The translations under genes and the position numbers were made by a program. The notes beneath the pieces are model-generated. The model searched no databases. It was not told where the DNA came from and saw only the letters and a list, made by a program, of their open reading frames with translations. Shown one piece after another: positions 20,153 to 29,510 of a DNA stretch of 64,000 nucleotides. Numbering within the stretch: position 1 is the first letter of the stretch; each line of letters begins with the position of its first letter. The stretch covers positions 930,001 to 994,000 of the forward strand of contig NZ_BMGG01000001.1 in assembly GCF_014640075.1 (NCBI RefSeq), given 5' to 3'. The DNA is from Chelatococcus reniformis (GTDB lineage: Bacteria; Pseudomonadota; Alphaproteobacteria; Rhizobiales; Beijerinckiaceae).

Positions 20153-20881
20153 ATGATCCTCGATGCCCACGATCTCGCCTGCCGGCGCGGCGGCCGGACG
20201 GTTTTTCGCCACGTCGGCTTCCGCCTCGCGGCAGGCGAGGCCCTGGTGGTGACCGGCGACAACGGCGCCGGCAAGTCGAGCCTGATCGCCGTCGTCGCCG
20301 GCCTGCTCGCCCCGGACGCCGGACGCGTCTCGCTCGAGGGCGGCGGCGGACGGCCGCTCGACGAACTGATCGGTCTCGTCGGGCACCGCGACGGCCTCAA
20401 GGCGCAGCTGACGGCGGCCGAGAATCTGGTGTTCGCCCGCGAGCTCCTCGGCGCCTCGGCGCGCCCGGTGGCCGAGGCCCTGGCGAGTGTCGGCATGAGC
20501 CACGCGGCGGACATGGCCGTCGCCATCCTGTCCGCCGGCCAGCGCCGCCGCGTGGCTCTCGCCCGGCTTCTCGCCTGCGACCGGCCGATCTGGCTGATGG
20601 ACGAGCCGGGGGCGGCGCTCGATGCCGCATCTCTGCGCATGCTGGCTGCCATGATGAGCAATCACCTGGCCGCCGGCGGCATCATCCTCGCCGCCACCCA
20701 CCAGCCGCTCGGCCTGGAGGGGGCCCGCACCCTGCGGCTCGAACGCCCGGCCGGGGCTGCGGAGCCGGACGACCCCTTCCTGGAGGAGGATTGGGACGGA
20801 GAGCTGGGCTGGCCGCTCGACGCCGGCCCGGCCGAGCGGCATGCCGACGGCTCGCGTCCCCGCACCGACGACCCGGCCTGA
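20153..20881 (+). CDS. ccmA: Heme exporter ATP-binding protein CcmA
   Basis: A 242-residue ABC ATPase of the cytochrome c maturation system. CcmAB (with CcmC and CcmD) releases holo-CcmE so that heme can be delivered to apocytochrome c in the periplasm. Walker A is VTGDNGAGKSSL, the signature is AILSAGQRRRVALARLL (SAGQ in place of LSGGQ, typical of CcmA), and Walker B is PIWLMDEPGAALD. The start is ATG 20153 with GAGG upstream. Its stop overlaps the ccmB start (TGATG). The divergent position next to acnA supports the assignment. Confidence 0.93.
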   Translation: MILDAHDLACRRGGRTVFRHVGFRLAAGEALVVTGDNGAGKSSLIAVVAGLLAPDAGRVSLEGGGGRPLDELIGLVGHRDGLKAQLTAAENLVFARELLGASARPVAEALASVGMSHAADMAVAILSAGQRRRVALARLLACDRPIWLMDEPGAALDAASLRMLAAMMSNHLAAGGIILAATHQPLGLEGARTLRLERPAGAAEPDDPFLEEDWDGELGWPLDAGPAERHADGSRPRTDDPA

Positions 20882-21546
20882 TGCTCCGGGCGGCGGCGGC
20901 GATCGTCGGGCGCGACCTCAAGCTGGCGGCCCGCGGCGGCGGCGGCGGCGGCCTTGGCCTGCTGTTCTTCCTGATGATCGTCACCCTGGTGCCCTTCGCC
21001 ATCGGGCCCGACCTGGCGCTGCTCGCGCGCATCGGCCCGGCCATCCTGTGGCTCGCCGCCGTGCTGGCGACGCTGATCGGGCTCGACCGGCTGTTCCAGG
21101 CGGACGAGGAGGACGGCTCGCTCGACCAGATGCGGCTCGCCGGCACGCCGCTGGAGCTGATCGTCGTCGCCAAGGTCGTCGCCCATTGGCTCACCACGGG
21201 CCTGCCGCTGGCGCTTGCCGCGCCGCTCTTCGGCCTGCTACTGGCGCTCACCCCGGAGGCCATGGCGGCGGTGACCGTGACGCTCCTGGTCGGCACTCCG
21301 GCGCTGACCTGCGTCGGGGCCGTCGGGGCCGGGCTGACGGCCGGCATCCGCCGCGGCGGGCTGCTGCTCGCCATCATCGTCGTGCCGCTGATGGTGCCGA
21401 CGCTGATCTTCGGGGTGTCGGCCACCAACGCCGCGCTCGGCGGACCGGTGCCGTTCCTGACCCCTTTCCTCGTCCTCGTCGCCCTGTCGCTGCTCGCGCT
21501 GGTGGCCGGCTCGGTCGGCGCCGCCGCCGCCCTGCGCGGTCTGTAA
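20881..21546 (+). CDS. ccmB: Heme exporter membrane protein CcmB
   Basis: A 221-residue six-span membrane protein and partner of CcmA. The family pattern DRLFQADEEDGSLDQ near residues 62-76, followed by PLELIVVAKVVAHWL, is clearly CcmB. It overlaps ccmA by one base, which makes coupled translation likely. In most relatives ccmC, ccmD and ccmG follow directly. Here the next gene is an unrelated UbiH-type hydroxylase on the opposite strand, so the rest of the system must be elsewhere. Confidence 0.93.
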   Translation: MLRAAAAIVGRDLKLAARGGGGGGLGLLFFLMIVTLVPFAIGPDLALLARIGPAILWLAAVLATLIGLDRLFQADEEDGSLDQMRLAGTPLELIVVAKVVAHWLTTGLPLALAAPLFGLLLALTPEAMAAVTVTLLVGTPALTCVGAVGAGLTAGIRRGGLLLAIIVVPLMVPTLIFGVSATNAALGGPVPFLTPFLVLVALSLLALVAGSVGAAAALRGL

Positions 21547-21612
21547 CTAGAATGGTCCGGTCAGGCCAGGCCATATCGTTGATAACAAAGGCTCTTCGTC
21601 TCCCAGCGCGTC

Positions 21613-21635
21613 ATGGTCGGGCTTGACCCGACCAT
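21613..21635. repeat. REP-like palindrome
   Basis: A perfect palindrome, ATGGTCGGG-cttga-CCCGACCAT, in the gap between the convergent ccmB and ubiH-like genes, in inverted orientation to the copy at 17107. It marks the point where the usual ccmABCDG order breaks and could also act as a bidirectional transcription stop. Confidence 0.65.
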
Positions 21636-21683
21636 CCATCCGCTCAAGGTCGATGTCACCGCGCTGAGCGGCCCGAGCGGCGC

Positions 21684-22931
21684 CTACAGCGCCTTGCCGC
21701 GCATCAGGCGGGGTTGTGCTCCGATCAGGCCCGCGGCCTCGCGGACGAAGAAGCGCTTCAGCGGCGGTAGGCGGTCGACCAGGCGCAAGCCGAGCTCGCG
21801 ACCGAGGCGCAAGGGCAGGTCGTCGTTGGAGAACAGACGGTTGAGGACGTCGGTCGCCGCGCCCATGGACAGCGCGTCCACACGCCGGCCCCGTTCATAG
21901 GCGGCGAGCGCGCCGGCGTCACCGGGCTCGAGACCGAGCCGCACGGCATCGGCGACCGCCTCGGCAAGAACCGCCACGTCGCGCAGCCCGACGTTGAGGC
22001 CCTGGCCGGCGAGCGGGTGCATGACGTGGGCGGCTTCGCCGACCAGGGCCAGGCGCTCGCCGACGAAGCGGCGGGCCATGCCGAAGCTGAGCGGATAGGC
22101 ATGCAGCGGCTCCTCGAGGGTCAGTGCGCCGAGCTCCAGCCCGAAGCGCTGCGCGATCTCGATCAGCTGGTCGTCGGCGTCGAGCGTCAACAGGGCGTCG
22201 GCATTGTCGCGCCGCTCGCTCCAGACGATCGACGAGCGGTTGCCGGTCAGCGGCAGGATGGCGAATGGGCCCGACGGCAGGAAATGCTGCACGGCCCGGC
22301 CGCGATGGGGGCGCGCATGGCCGATGGTGGCGACCAGCCCGCACTGGCGGTAACGCCAGCCGACCCAGCCGATGCCGGCCTGGTCACGCAAGGCCGAGCG
22401 CGCGCCGTCGGCGGCGACGAGGAGGCTCGCGGGCCGCGACCCGGAGCTGGTGCGGGCGAGACCCGGGCCTTGCACGGCGCCGTCGGCCGCGGCGGCGCTC
22501 CAGCGCTCGACGCGCACAGGCTCCAGGGCGACGCCCGCCGCCTCGGCCCGCTCGCGCAGCATGGCGGTGAGCCCGGCATTCTCGACCATGTGGGCGAAGG
22601 GTTCGCCGGGCGCGGCCTCGCCGCCGAACGACAGCAGCGCCGGCCGCAACGGTTCGTCGAGCCGGCTGTCGGTGACCACCATGTCGCGGATCGGCTCCGC
22701 CGCGAGCCGCTGCTCGTCCCAGACGCCGAGGACCTCGAGCATGCGGCGGGCGCCGGCCGACAAAGCGTAGGCGCGGCGATCGCGTCCGCCGGAGGCGAGC
22801 GCCGGATCGGCGACCGTCACCTCGACCCGGCGGCCGAGCGCCTGCTTCAGGGCGAGGCCGAGGGTGAGGCCGACCGCTCCGCCGCCGGCGATCAGGATCG
22901 AGCGGCTGCTGTGCGGCACGTCGTGCTCCAT
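21684..22931 (-). CDS. UbiH/UbiF/VisC-family FAD-dependent ubiquinone biosynthesis hydroxylase
   Basis: A class A flavoprotein monooxygenase of about 415 residues. The N-terminal FAD fold is ILIAGGGAVGLTLGLAL, the DG motif is LLVAADGARSALRDQ, and the second FAD motif is LALVGEAAHVMHPLAGQGLN, the UbiH-family signature. It probably hydroxylates the aromatic ring of a ubiquinone precursor, but which carbon is modified (UbiH, UbiF, UbiI or UbiL role) cannot be read from the sequence. ATG 22931 is used. A TTG at 22985 would add 18 residues, and neither start has a good Shine-Dalgarno. It diverges from tesB with a 205-base gap. Confidence 0.87.
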   Translation of the reverse strand: MEHDVPHSSRSILIAGGGAVGLTLGLALKQALGRRVEVTVADPALASGGRDRRAYALSAGARRMLEVLGVWDEQRLAAEPIRDMVVTDSRLDEPLRPALLSFGGEAAPGEPFAHMVENAGLTAMLRERAEAAGVALEPVRVERWSAAAADGAVQGPGLARTSSGSRPASLLVAADGARSALRDQAGIGWVGWRYRQCGLVATIGHARPHRGRAVQHFLPSGPFAILPLTGNRSSIVWSERRDNADALLTLDADDQLIEIAQRFGLELGALTLEEPLHAYPLSFGMARRFVGERLALVGEAAHVMHPLAGQGLNVGLRDVAVLAEAVADAVRLGLEPGDAGALAAYERGRRVDALSMGAATDVLNRLFSNDDLPLRLGRELGLRLVDRLPPLKRFFVREAAGLIGAQPRLMRGKAL

Positions 22932-23136
22932 TGCGAAGTTGCGGGCGGCGAGAGAGGATTTGCCCGGACGGGCCGGGCGGGGCAACGACAGCCTAGAATG
23001 CTTCGCGATCGGGGGGAATCAGCCCATCGCAAGACAAGGGCAACAATCGGCGGAGTTGGAGCCTGCCTCGCCGATCGGATCGACATCCGACGGGGCCCTG
23101 CTCCGAGGCACCACCGGACCGCAACGGAGATCGCGC

Positions 23137-24021
23137 ATGAGCCAAGCCGTCGACAACCTGCTCTCGATTCTGGACCTCGAGCCGATCGAGGTGAACCTGT
23201 TCCGTGGCCGCAGCCCGCAGGATCGGTGGCAGCGGGTCTTCGGCGGGCAGGTGATCGGCCAGGCGCTGGTCGCCGCCTGCCGCACCGTGGACGATCGTGC
23301 GCCCCACTCGCTGCATTGCTATTTCCTCCTCGGCGGCGACCCGCGGGTGCCGATCATCTACGAGGTTGACCGCATCCGCGACGGCCGCAGCTTCACCACA
23401 CGCCGCGTCGTCGCCATCCAGCACGGTCGTCCGATCTTCGCCCTCACCGCCTCCTTCCACGTCGCCGAGGAGGGGCTGGAGCACGCCACGCCGATGCCCG
23501 ACGTGCCCGGGCCGGACCAGCTGCCGAGCCATTTCGACATCGAGCCGAAGCTGCTCGCAGCGATGCCGGAGCACGTGCGCCGCTTCTTTTCCAGCGAGCG
23601 GCCCATCGAGATCAAGCCCGTCGACTACCAGCACTACTACGCCCGTTACTTCTCGCGGCAGCCGGCGGCGCTGCCGTCGTGCGTGTGGATCCGCGCCGTG
23701 GACCGGCTGCCCGACGACCCGGCGATCCACCAGTGCGTCCTGGCCTTCGCTTCTGACATGACGCTGCTCGATGTCAGCCTGCTGCCGCACGGCCGCAGCG
23801 TCATCGAGCCCACCATCCAAAGCGCCAGTCTCGATCACGCCATGTGGTTCCATGCCCCGTTTCGGGCCGACGAGTGGCTCCTTTACGTGCAGGACAGCCC
23901 GGTGGCGACCGGCGCGCGCGGCCTGACGCGCGGGCTGATCTACACCCACGCAGGACGCCTGATCGCCTCGGTGGCGCAGGAGGGCCTTATCCGGCCGCGG
24001 CCAGATCTTGCCCAAGCCTAA
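23137..24021 (+). CDS. tesB: Acyl-CoA thioesterase II
   Basis: A 294-residue double hot-dog thioesterase that hydrolyses acyl-CoA to free acid and CoA in the cytoplasm. N-terminal signature: NLFRGRSPQDRWQRVFGGQV. Candidate catalytic residues match E. coli TesB: an aspartate in LAFASDMTLLDVSL, the SLDHAMWFHAPFRADEW segment that supplies the threonine/serine position, and a glutamine in ASVAQEGLIR. GGAG precedes ATG 23137. The physiological substrate is not known for most TesB proteins. It stands alone, followed by the nitrogen-regulated glnK promoter region. Confidence 0.93.
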   Translation: MSQAVDNLLSILDLEPIEVNLFRGRSPQDRWQRVFGGQVIGQALVAACRTVDDRAPHSLHCYFLLGGDPRVPIIYEVDRIRDGRSFTTRRVVAIQHGRPIFALTASFHVAEEGLEHATPMPDVPGPDQLPSHFDIEPKLLAAMPEHVRRFFSSERPIEIKPVDYQHYYARYFSRQPAALPSCVWIRAVDRLPDDPAIHQCVLAFASDMTLLDVSLLPHGRSVIEPTIQSASLDHAMWFHAPFRADEWLLYVQDSPVATGARGLTRGLIYTHAGRLIASVAQEGLIRPRPDLAQA

Positions 24022-24151
24022 GACACAATGCATAATTATTAATCTTTTGCATCAATTGTAAGCTCCGATTCGCCTGGCGCGGAGCCTCATTTCTTATCGT
24101 CAAGGTCGGATCGCTGTGCATGGCCACGAAGCCGCCGCATCCGCCTCGACT

Positions 24152-24167
24152 TGGCACGCAGCTTGTT
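24152..24167 (+). promoter_or_regulatory. Sigma-54 (-24/-12) promoter of glnK-amtB
   Basis: TGGCACG-N4-TTGTT, close to the RpoN consensus TGGCACG-N4-TTGCW (one mismatch, at the -12 C). It lies 105 bases before the glnK start, and transcription would begin near 24178. glnK-amtB operons are classic NtrC/RpoN targets. No clear NtrC palindrome was found upstream, although an AT-rich stretch at 24028-24060 could be an activator or bending region. Confidence 0.65.
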
Positions 24168-24272
24168 TTGCTCCTCGCGGAAATGAGCGGGTCGGAGCCA
24201 GCCTAAGCCCGTTCACCAACACCAGGCCGATCGCCCGCCACGGCGGAGACGGCGTAACGGGGGATGCCAGTG

Positions 24273-24611
24273 ATGAAAATTGTGATGGCGGTGATCAAGC
24301 CGTTCAAGCTGGAGGAGGTCCGCGATGCGCTGACCTCCATCGGCGTCCACGGGCTCACGGTGACGGAGGTCAAGGGCTACGGCCGGCAGAAGGGTCACAC
24401 CGAGATCTACCGGGGCGCCGAGTACGCCGTGAGCTTCCTGCCCAAGATCAAGATCGAGGTCGCCGTGCCCAGCGACATGGTCGACAAGGTCATCGACGCG
24501 ATCTCCGCGGCGGCTCGCACCGGCCAGATCGGCGACGGCAAGATCTTCGTCTCCAGCATCGAGAAAGCCGTCCGCATCCGCACCGGCGAAACCGATATCG
24601 ACGCCCTCTGA
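24273..24611 (+). CDS. glnK: Nitrogen regulatory protein PII (GlnK)
   Basis: A 112-residue PII protein, exactly the family length when started at ATG 24273. An upstream in-frame ATG at 24264 sits too close to its GGGGG to be used easily. The T-loop KGHTEIYRGAEYAVSFLPK carries the uridylylation site Tyr51. The C-terminal GDGKIFVSSIEKAVRIRTGE segment binds ATP. GlnK senses 2-oxoglutarate, ATP and ADP, and blocks AmtB when nitrogen is plentiful. It is paired with amtB 33 bases downstream, so both should rise under nitrogen limitation. Confidence 0.97.
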   Translation: MKIVMAVIKPFKLEEVRDALTSIGVHGLTVTEVKGYGRQKGHTEIYRGAEYAVSFLPKIKIEVAVPSDMVDKVIDAISAAARTGQIGDGKIFVSSIEKAVRIRTGETDIDAL

Positions 24612-24644
24612 GCCACCGTAATACTGGAACTGGAGAAGAAACTG

Positions 24645-26150
24645 ATGACGCTCATGCGCAAAATGGGGGTGGGCTTGACGGGTCTCGGACTCGCCTTGCT
24701 CGTTGCGGCGCCGGCGCTCGCGCAGACGACGGCGCCTGCGGCAGCCGAGGCGGTCGCCGCGGCCGCACCGGTGCCGAACAAGGGTGACACGACCTGGATG
24801 CTGATCAGCGCGGCGCTGGTGCTGATGATGTCGATCCCGGGCCTGGCGCTGTTCTACGGCGGCCTGGTGCGCACCAAGAACATGCTGTCGGTTCTCACCC
24901 AGGTGTTCGCGATCGTCTCGCTCGTGGCCATCATCTGGGTGGTTTACGGCTATTCGCTCGCCTTCACCAACGGTGGCGGCCTCAACGACTACATCGGCGG
25001 CTTCTCCAAGGCCTTCCTGGCCGGCGTCACCCCGTCGAGCACGGCTGCCACCTTCTCCAATGGTGTCGTCATCCCGGAGATGGCGTACCTCACCTTCCAG
25101 ATGACCTTCGCCTGCATCACGCCGGCGCTGATCGTCGGAGCCATCGCGGAGCGCGTCCGCTTTCCGGCGCTGCTGCTGTTCGTGCTGCTGTGGGTGACGT
25201 TCATCTACTTCCCGATGGCCCACATGGTCTGGTATTGGGGCGGTCCCGACGTGCTGGGTGATGCTGCCAAGGCCGTGGCGGCGGCCTCCGGCGACGCGGC
25301 CAAGGCCGCGGCACAAGCCAAGCTCGATGAGGTGACCGCGGATGCGGGGCTCCTCTTCAAGTGGGGCGCTCTGGACTTCGCCGGCGGCACAGTCGTGCAC
25401 ATCAACGCCGGTATCGCCGGCCTGGTGGGCTGCCTGATGCTCGGCAAGCGCATCGGCTACGGCAAGGATCTGCTCGCCCCGCACTCGCTGACGATGACCA
25501 TGATCGGCGCCTCCCTCCTGTGGGTCGGCTGGTTCGGCTTCAACGCCGGCTCCAACCTGGAATCCAACGGGACGACGGCGCTCGCCTTCCTCAACACCTT
25601 CGTTGCCACGGCCGCTGCCGCGGTGTCGTGGATGTTCGTGGAATGGGCTGCCAAGGGTAAGCCCTCGCTCCTGGGCCTGGTGTCGGGCGCGGTCGCCGGT
25701 CTGGTGGCCATCACCCCGGCTGCCGGCTTCGCCGGTCCCATGGGGTCGATCGTCCTCGGCCTCGTCGCCGGGTTCCTCTGCTTCATCTTCTGCTCGTCGG
25801 TGAAGAACGCGTTCGGCTACGACGACTCGCTCGACGTCTTCGGCGTGCACTGCATTGGCGGCATCACCGGTGCCATCGCCACCGGCATCCTGGTGGCGCC
25901 GGCGCTCGGCGGCGTCGGGCTCACCGACTACATCTCCAAGCCTGGAGAGGCCGTGGCCGGCAGCTACGAGATGGCGACGCAGGTCGTCGCCCAGCTCAAG
26001 GCCGTCGTCTTCACCCTGCTGTTCTCCGGCATCGGCTCGGCCATCCTCTTCAAGGTCGTCGACCTCATCGTCGGCCTGCGGGTGACCCCCGAAGAGGAGC
26101 GCGAAGGCCTGGACGTCACCGACCACGGCGAGCGCGCCTACAACTACTAA
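24645..26150 (+). CDS. amtB: Ammonium transporter AmtB
   Basis: A 501-residue ammonium channel. A signal peptide is visible (LTGLGLALLVAAPALAQ), then eleven membrane segments. Key family signatures: DTTWMLISAALVLMMSIPGL and ALFYGGLVRTKNMLS at the first spans, DFAGGTVVHINAGIAGLVG with the first pore histidine, and DDSLDVFGVHCIGGITGA with the second. It contains an alanine/lysine-rich insertion (about residues 202-230) between spans, as seen in many alphaproteobacterial AmtB proteins. It takes up ammonium under nitrogen limitation and is gated by GlnK. A strong terminator follows. Confidence 0.96.
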   Translation: MTLMRKMGVGLTGLGLALLVAAPALAQTTAPAAAEAVAAAAPVPNKGDTTWMLISAALVLMMSIPGLALFYGGLVRTKNMLSVLTQVFAIVSLVAIIWVVYGYSLAFTNGGGLNDYIGGFSKAFLAGVTPSSTAATFSNGVVIPEMAYLTFQMTFACITPALIVGAIAERVRFPALLLFVLLWVTFIYFPMAHMVWYWGGPDVLGDAAKAVAAASGDAAKAAAQAKLDEVTADAGLLFKWGALDFAGGTVVHINAGIAGLVGCLMLGKRIGYGKDLLAPHSLTMTMIGASLLWVGWFGFNAGSNLESNGTTALAFLNTFVATAAAAVSWMFVEWAAKGKPSLLGLVSGAVAGLVAITPAAGFAGPMGSIVLGLVAGFLCFIFCSSVKNAFGYDDSLDVFGVHCIGGITGAIATGILVAPALGGVGLTDYISKPGEAVAGSYEMATQVVAQLKAVVFTLLFSGIGSAILFKVVDLIVGLRVTPEEEREGLDVTDHGERAYNY

Positions 26151-26196
26151 GCCTCCGCACCGGCGGCCGTCCCTCCCGGCCGCCCCGGAGGATACA

Positions 26197-26225
26197 AGCC
26201 CCGGCCCGTTCGGCCGGGGCTTTTT
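26197..26225 (+). terminator. Intrinsic terminator of glnK-amtB
   Basis: A ten-base-pair stem AGCCCCGGCC / GGCCGGGGCT with a five-base loop, followed by TTTT. It lies 47 bases after the amtB stop and is one of the clearest rho-independent terminators in the window. Confidence 0.92.
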
Positions 26226-26357
26226 CGTGGGCGGCCGGGGCCCCAAAGAGCGGTCCGGGAGCCGCCGCGGCCCGCGGTTGCCGGAGCGGCGGCGAGGTAA
26301 GCGCGCCTTAACCGTATCCGTTTAGGCTTTTTGGCGACCCTCGAAACGCTGGACGGC

Positions 26358-29153
26358 ATGCGCACCATCCGACGGACCTCCTCAACCGCCGATGACGTCT
26401 CCGACGCCTTGCGGCGCTTCGCAGCCCGGCGAGCGATCGAGCTCCTGGGGCTCACGCTCATGGCGCTGGCTGGCGCGACCGCCGTGGCCCTCACCACCTG
26501 GTCGGTGAACGACCCGAGCCTGACCCACGCCACCGACGGGCGGGTCACCAACTGGCTCGGCAGCCCCGGCGCCATCCTGTCCGACCTGACCATGCAGCTG
26601 TTCGGCATCGGTACGGTCGCCTGGCTCGTCCCCCTGTCCGTCTGGGGCTTCGCCCTGTTGACCGGGCACCGGCTTGGCCGCCTCAAGCTGCGGCTGCCGC
26701 TGCTCGTCGTAGGCGCCATCGCCGCTTCGGCCGTGTTCAGCGCGCTGCCGGCGACCGAGCGCTGGCCGCTGCCCACGGGCCTCGGAGGCGTGCTCGGCGA
26801 CGCCGTGCTGTCGATCGCCCGCACCGTGCTCGGCCTGTTCGGCCATCTCGCGGCGGCGCTCGCCGGCTTCATCTTCGCCGGCATCGCCATCCTGGCGCTC
26901 AGCGCCGCCTGCGGCTTCGGCCTCGACAACGGCGCGGACGAGCCGGAGGCCGCCGCGCGGCGAGACGAGCGACAAGACGACCGGCAGACCGAGGACGACG
27001 CCGACGAGCCCGGCTGGGGCATCATCTCCCTCGGCGCGCTGGTGCATGGGCTGATGATGGTCAAGGCGGCGATCGCCCGCCGCCTGGCGGCGCGGCCGGC
27101 GGCGCGAGGCCGCGGGGCCGAGCCGGCCATGGCCGCAGCCGGCGGGCACGACCTCGGCCGGATCAAGGTGGAGCCGTCGCTCGAGCCGCGCCGGCGCGGC
27201 GAGCCGCAGCCGGTGACCCCGGCGCGCCCGGCGCGCGTCACCCTGCCGGCACAGCCGGCCGCGGCGGACGAGCCTGACTTCTCCTTCGAGGCGGCCGCCA
27301 TCGTGGCCGCCGAGGAAGCGGCCGCACGGGCGGGCCGCACGGCGGTGCCGGGCCTGTCGAAGGTGATCCCGACCGCCGCGGCAATCGCGGCGGCGGCCGA
27401 CCTGTCGTCCCGGTTCGCCTCGCGCGTGCGCCAAGCCGCCCGCGGCCGCGGCAGCGAGCCGGCCGTCGATGCCGAGCCTTCGGCGCGACGTCCGCCCGAC
27501 GCTGCCGTGGTCCCGGCGGACGACGAGGATCCGGCGCCACGGGTGGCACCGGTGCCGAGCGCACCCAAGCTCGGCCGGCGGCTCGCCCGCGAGGCGCAGC
27601 CGTCGTTCCTTGACACCGACCAGTACACACCACCGGCGCTCACGCTGCTGGCCGAGCCGAAGAAGCAGCCGGCCGGCAGCCTCGTCTCGGCCGAGGCGCT
27701 GGAGCAGAACGCCACCATGCTCGAAGGCGTGCTCGACGACTTCGGCGTGCGTGGCGAGATCATCAATGTCCGGCCCGGGCCGGTGGTGACGCTCTACGAG
27801 CTGGAGCCGGCGCCCGGCACCAAGTCCTCCCGGGTCATCTCGCTCGCCGACGACATCGCCCGCTCCATGAGCGCGGTGTCGGCGCGGGTCGCGGTCGTTC
27901 CCGGCCGCAACGCCATCGGTATCGAGCTGCCCAACCATAGCCGCGAGATGGTGGTGCTGCGCGAGCTGCTGGCCAGCCAGGACTTCGAGGCATCCAAGTC
28001 GCGCCTGGCCCTCTGCCTGGGCAAGACCATCGGCGGCGAGCCGGTCATCGCCGACCTCGCCCGCATGCCGCACCTGCTCGTCGCCGGCACCACCGGCTCG
28101 GGCAAGTCGGTCGCCATCAACACCATGATCCTGTCACTGCTCTACCGGCTGAAGCCGGACGAGTGCCGGCTGATCATGGTCGATCCCAAGATGCTCGAGC
28201 TCTCCGTCTACGACGGCATCCCCCATCTGCTGACGCCGGTCGTCACCGATCCCAAGAAGGCGGTCGTGGCGCTCAAGTGGGCGGTGCGCGAGATGGAGGA
28301 GCGCTACAAGAAGATGTCCAAGGTCGGTGTGCGCAACATCGACGGCTTCAACGTGCGCGTCGGCGAGGCCAAGGCGAAGGGCGAGGTCATCACGCGAACC
28401 GTGCAGACCGGCTTCGACAAGGAGACGGGCGAGGCGGTCTACGAAGACGAGATCATGGATCTCGAGACCTTGCCCTACATCGTCGTCATCGTCGACGAGA
28501 TGGCCGACCTGATGATGGTCGCCGGCAAGGAGATCGAAGGCACCATCCAGCGTCTCGCGCAGATGGCGCGCGCCGCCGGCATCCACGTCGTGCTGGCCAC
28601 GCAGCGGCCCTCGGTCGACGTCATCACCGGCACCATCAAGGCCAATTTCCCGACCCGCATCTCCTTCCAGGTCACGTCCAAGATCGACAGCCGCACCATC
28701 CTGGGCGAGCAGGGCGCCGAGCAACTCCTCGGCCAGGGCGACATGCTCTACATGGCCGGCGGCGGCCGTATCACCCGCGTGCACGGGCCGTTCGTGTCCG
28801 ACAACGAGGTGGAGAAGGTCGTCGCCCACCTGAAGGCGCAAGGGCGGCCGCAATACCTCGATGCGGTCACCGCGGCCGACGGCGAGCTGGACGAGGGCGG
28901 CGACACGCCGGTGTTCGACCAGGGCGCCTTCGGCGCGCCCTCCGGCGATCTCTACGATCAGGCCATCGCCGTGGTGCTGCGCGACAGGAAGGCGTCCACC
29001 TCCTACATCCAGCGCCGGCTGCAGATCGGCTACAACCGGGCTGCCTCCCTGATGGAGCGCATGGAGAAGGAGGGCATCGTCGGGCCCGCCAACCACGCCG
29101 GCAAGCGCGAGATCCTGCTGGAATCCGGGGGCGGCAGTGACGGAGACGAGTGA
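26358..29153 (+). CDS. ftsK: DNA translocase FtsK
   Basis: A septum-localised motor of about 931 residues that pumps chromosomal DNA and activates XerCD at dif. Four hydrophobic spans occupy about residues 30-190. A long Ala/Arg/Pro-rich linker runs to about residue 440. The motor has Walker [19 protein letters not shown] and Walker [15 protein letters not shown]. The C-terminal gamma winged-helix domain ([20 protein letters not shown]) reads KOPS sequences. A TTG at 26331 would add nine residues; ATG 26358 is preferred. Next comes a LolA-like gene, a pairing known from many proteobacteria. Confidence 0.96.
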   Translation: MRTIRRTSSTADDVSDALRRFAARRAIELLGLTLMALAGATAVALTTWSVNDPSLTHATDGRVTNWLGSPGAILSDLTMQLFGIGTVAWLVPLSVWGFALLTGHRLGRLKLRLPLLVVGAIAASAVFSALPATERWPLPTGLGGVLGDAVLSIARTVLGLFGHLAAALAGFIFAGIAILALSAACGFGLDNGADEPEAAARRDERQDDRQTEDDADEPGWGIISLGALVHGLMMVKAAIARRLAARPAARGRGAEPAMAAAGGHDLGRIKVEPSLEPRRRGEPQPVTPARPARVTLPAQPAAADEPDFSFEAAAIVAAEEAAARAGRTAVPGLSKVIPTAAAIAAAADLSSRFASRVRQAARGRGSEPAVDAEPSARRPPDAAVVPADDEDPAPRVAPVPSAPKLGRRLAREAQPSFLDTDQYTPPALTLLAEPKKQPAGSLVSAEALEQNATMLEGVLDDFGVRGEIINVRPGPVVTLYELEPAPGTKSSRVISLADDIARSMSAVSARVAVVPGRNAIGIELPNHSREMVVLRELLASQDFEASKSRLALCLGKTIGGEPVIADLARMPHLLVAGTTGSGKSVAINTMILSLLYRLKPDECRLIMVDPKMLELSVYDGIPHLLTPVVTDPKKAVVALKWAVREMEERYKKMSKVGVRNIDGFNVRVGEAKAKGEVITRTVQTGFDKETGEAVYEDEIMDLETLPYIVVIVDEMADLMMVAGKEIEGTIQRLAQMARAAGIHVVLATQRPSVDVITGTIKANFPTRISFQVTSKIDSRTILGEQGAEQLLGQGDMLYMAGGGRITRVHGPFVSDNEVEKVVAHLKAQGRPQYLDAVTAADGELDEGGDTPVFDQGAFGAPSGDLYDQAIAVVLRDRKASTSYIQRRLQIGYNRAASLMERMEKEGIVGPANHAGKREILLESGGGSDGDE

Positions 29154-29510
29154 GGCGAACGGGGCGTCCCGCCAGTTCGTCATCACTGCGCCCCAAAGTT
29201 GGCCTTTTCGGCGTTATCTTGTCCCGGTGCCGAAAGGTTTTGGCGCCGAAAGGTGCGCCGGCTGGGGCGGAGCCCGCGACGGGCGGCGATTCGAGCCGGC
29301 GGCGCGGCCGGGGCTCCCAATCGGGTCGCCGCGCGCCTAAATACATCCCATGCGGGCGCTGGCCCGCCCAACCGGATTGATGGTGTGGCCAAGACGACCG
29401 AGCGGCACGAGCGGATCTGGCCGGCTAGAGTATTTTCCGATCGGATGGAAATGCTCCAGGCCGTCGAACCCGGCGCGCTTGCTGCGATCGGGCGGCGCCC
29501 CCCGTTCGGA
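29154..29510. other. Gap between ftsK and the LolA-like gene
   Basis: About 300-350 bases, depending on the LolA start, with no supported gene. It contains a tandem-like duplication of GCCGAAAGG near 29229-29251. The LolA-like frame is open back to 29199, but that stretch lacks protein-like character. The promoter of the LolA-like gene should lie here. Confidence 0.4.

Noticed and set aside
24213-26246. 677-codon minus-strand frame
   Set aside because: Antisense to amtB and glnK, with highly charged low-complexity translation; a shadow of real genes.
26280-26330. CtrA box upstream of ftsK
   Set aside because: TTAACCGTATCCGTTTA has the wrong spacing (nine bases) and a weak second half compared with TTAA-N7-TTAA.
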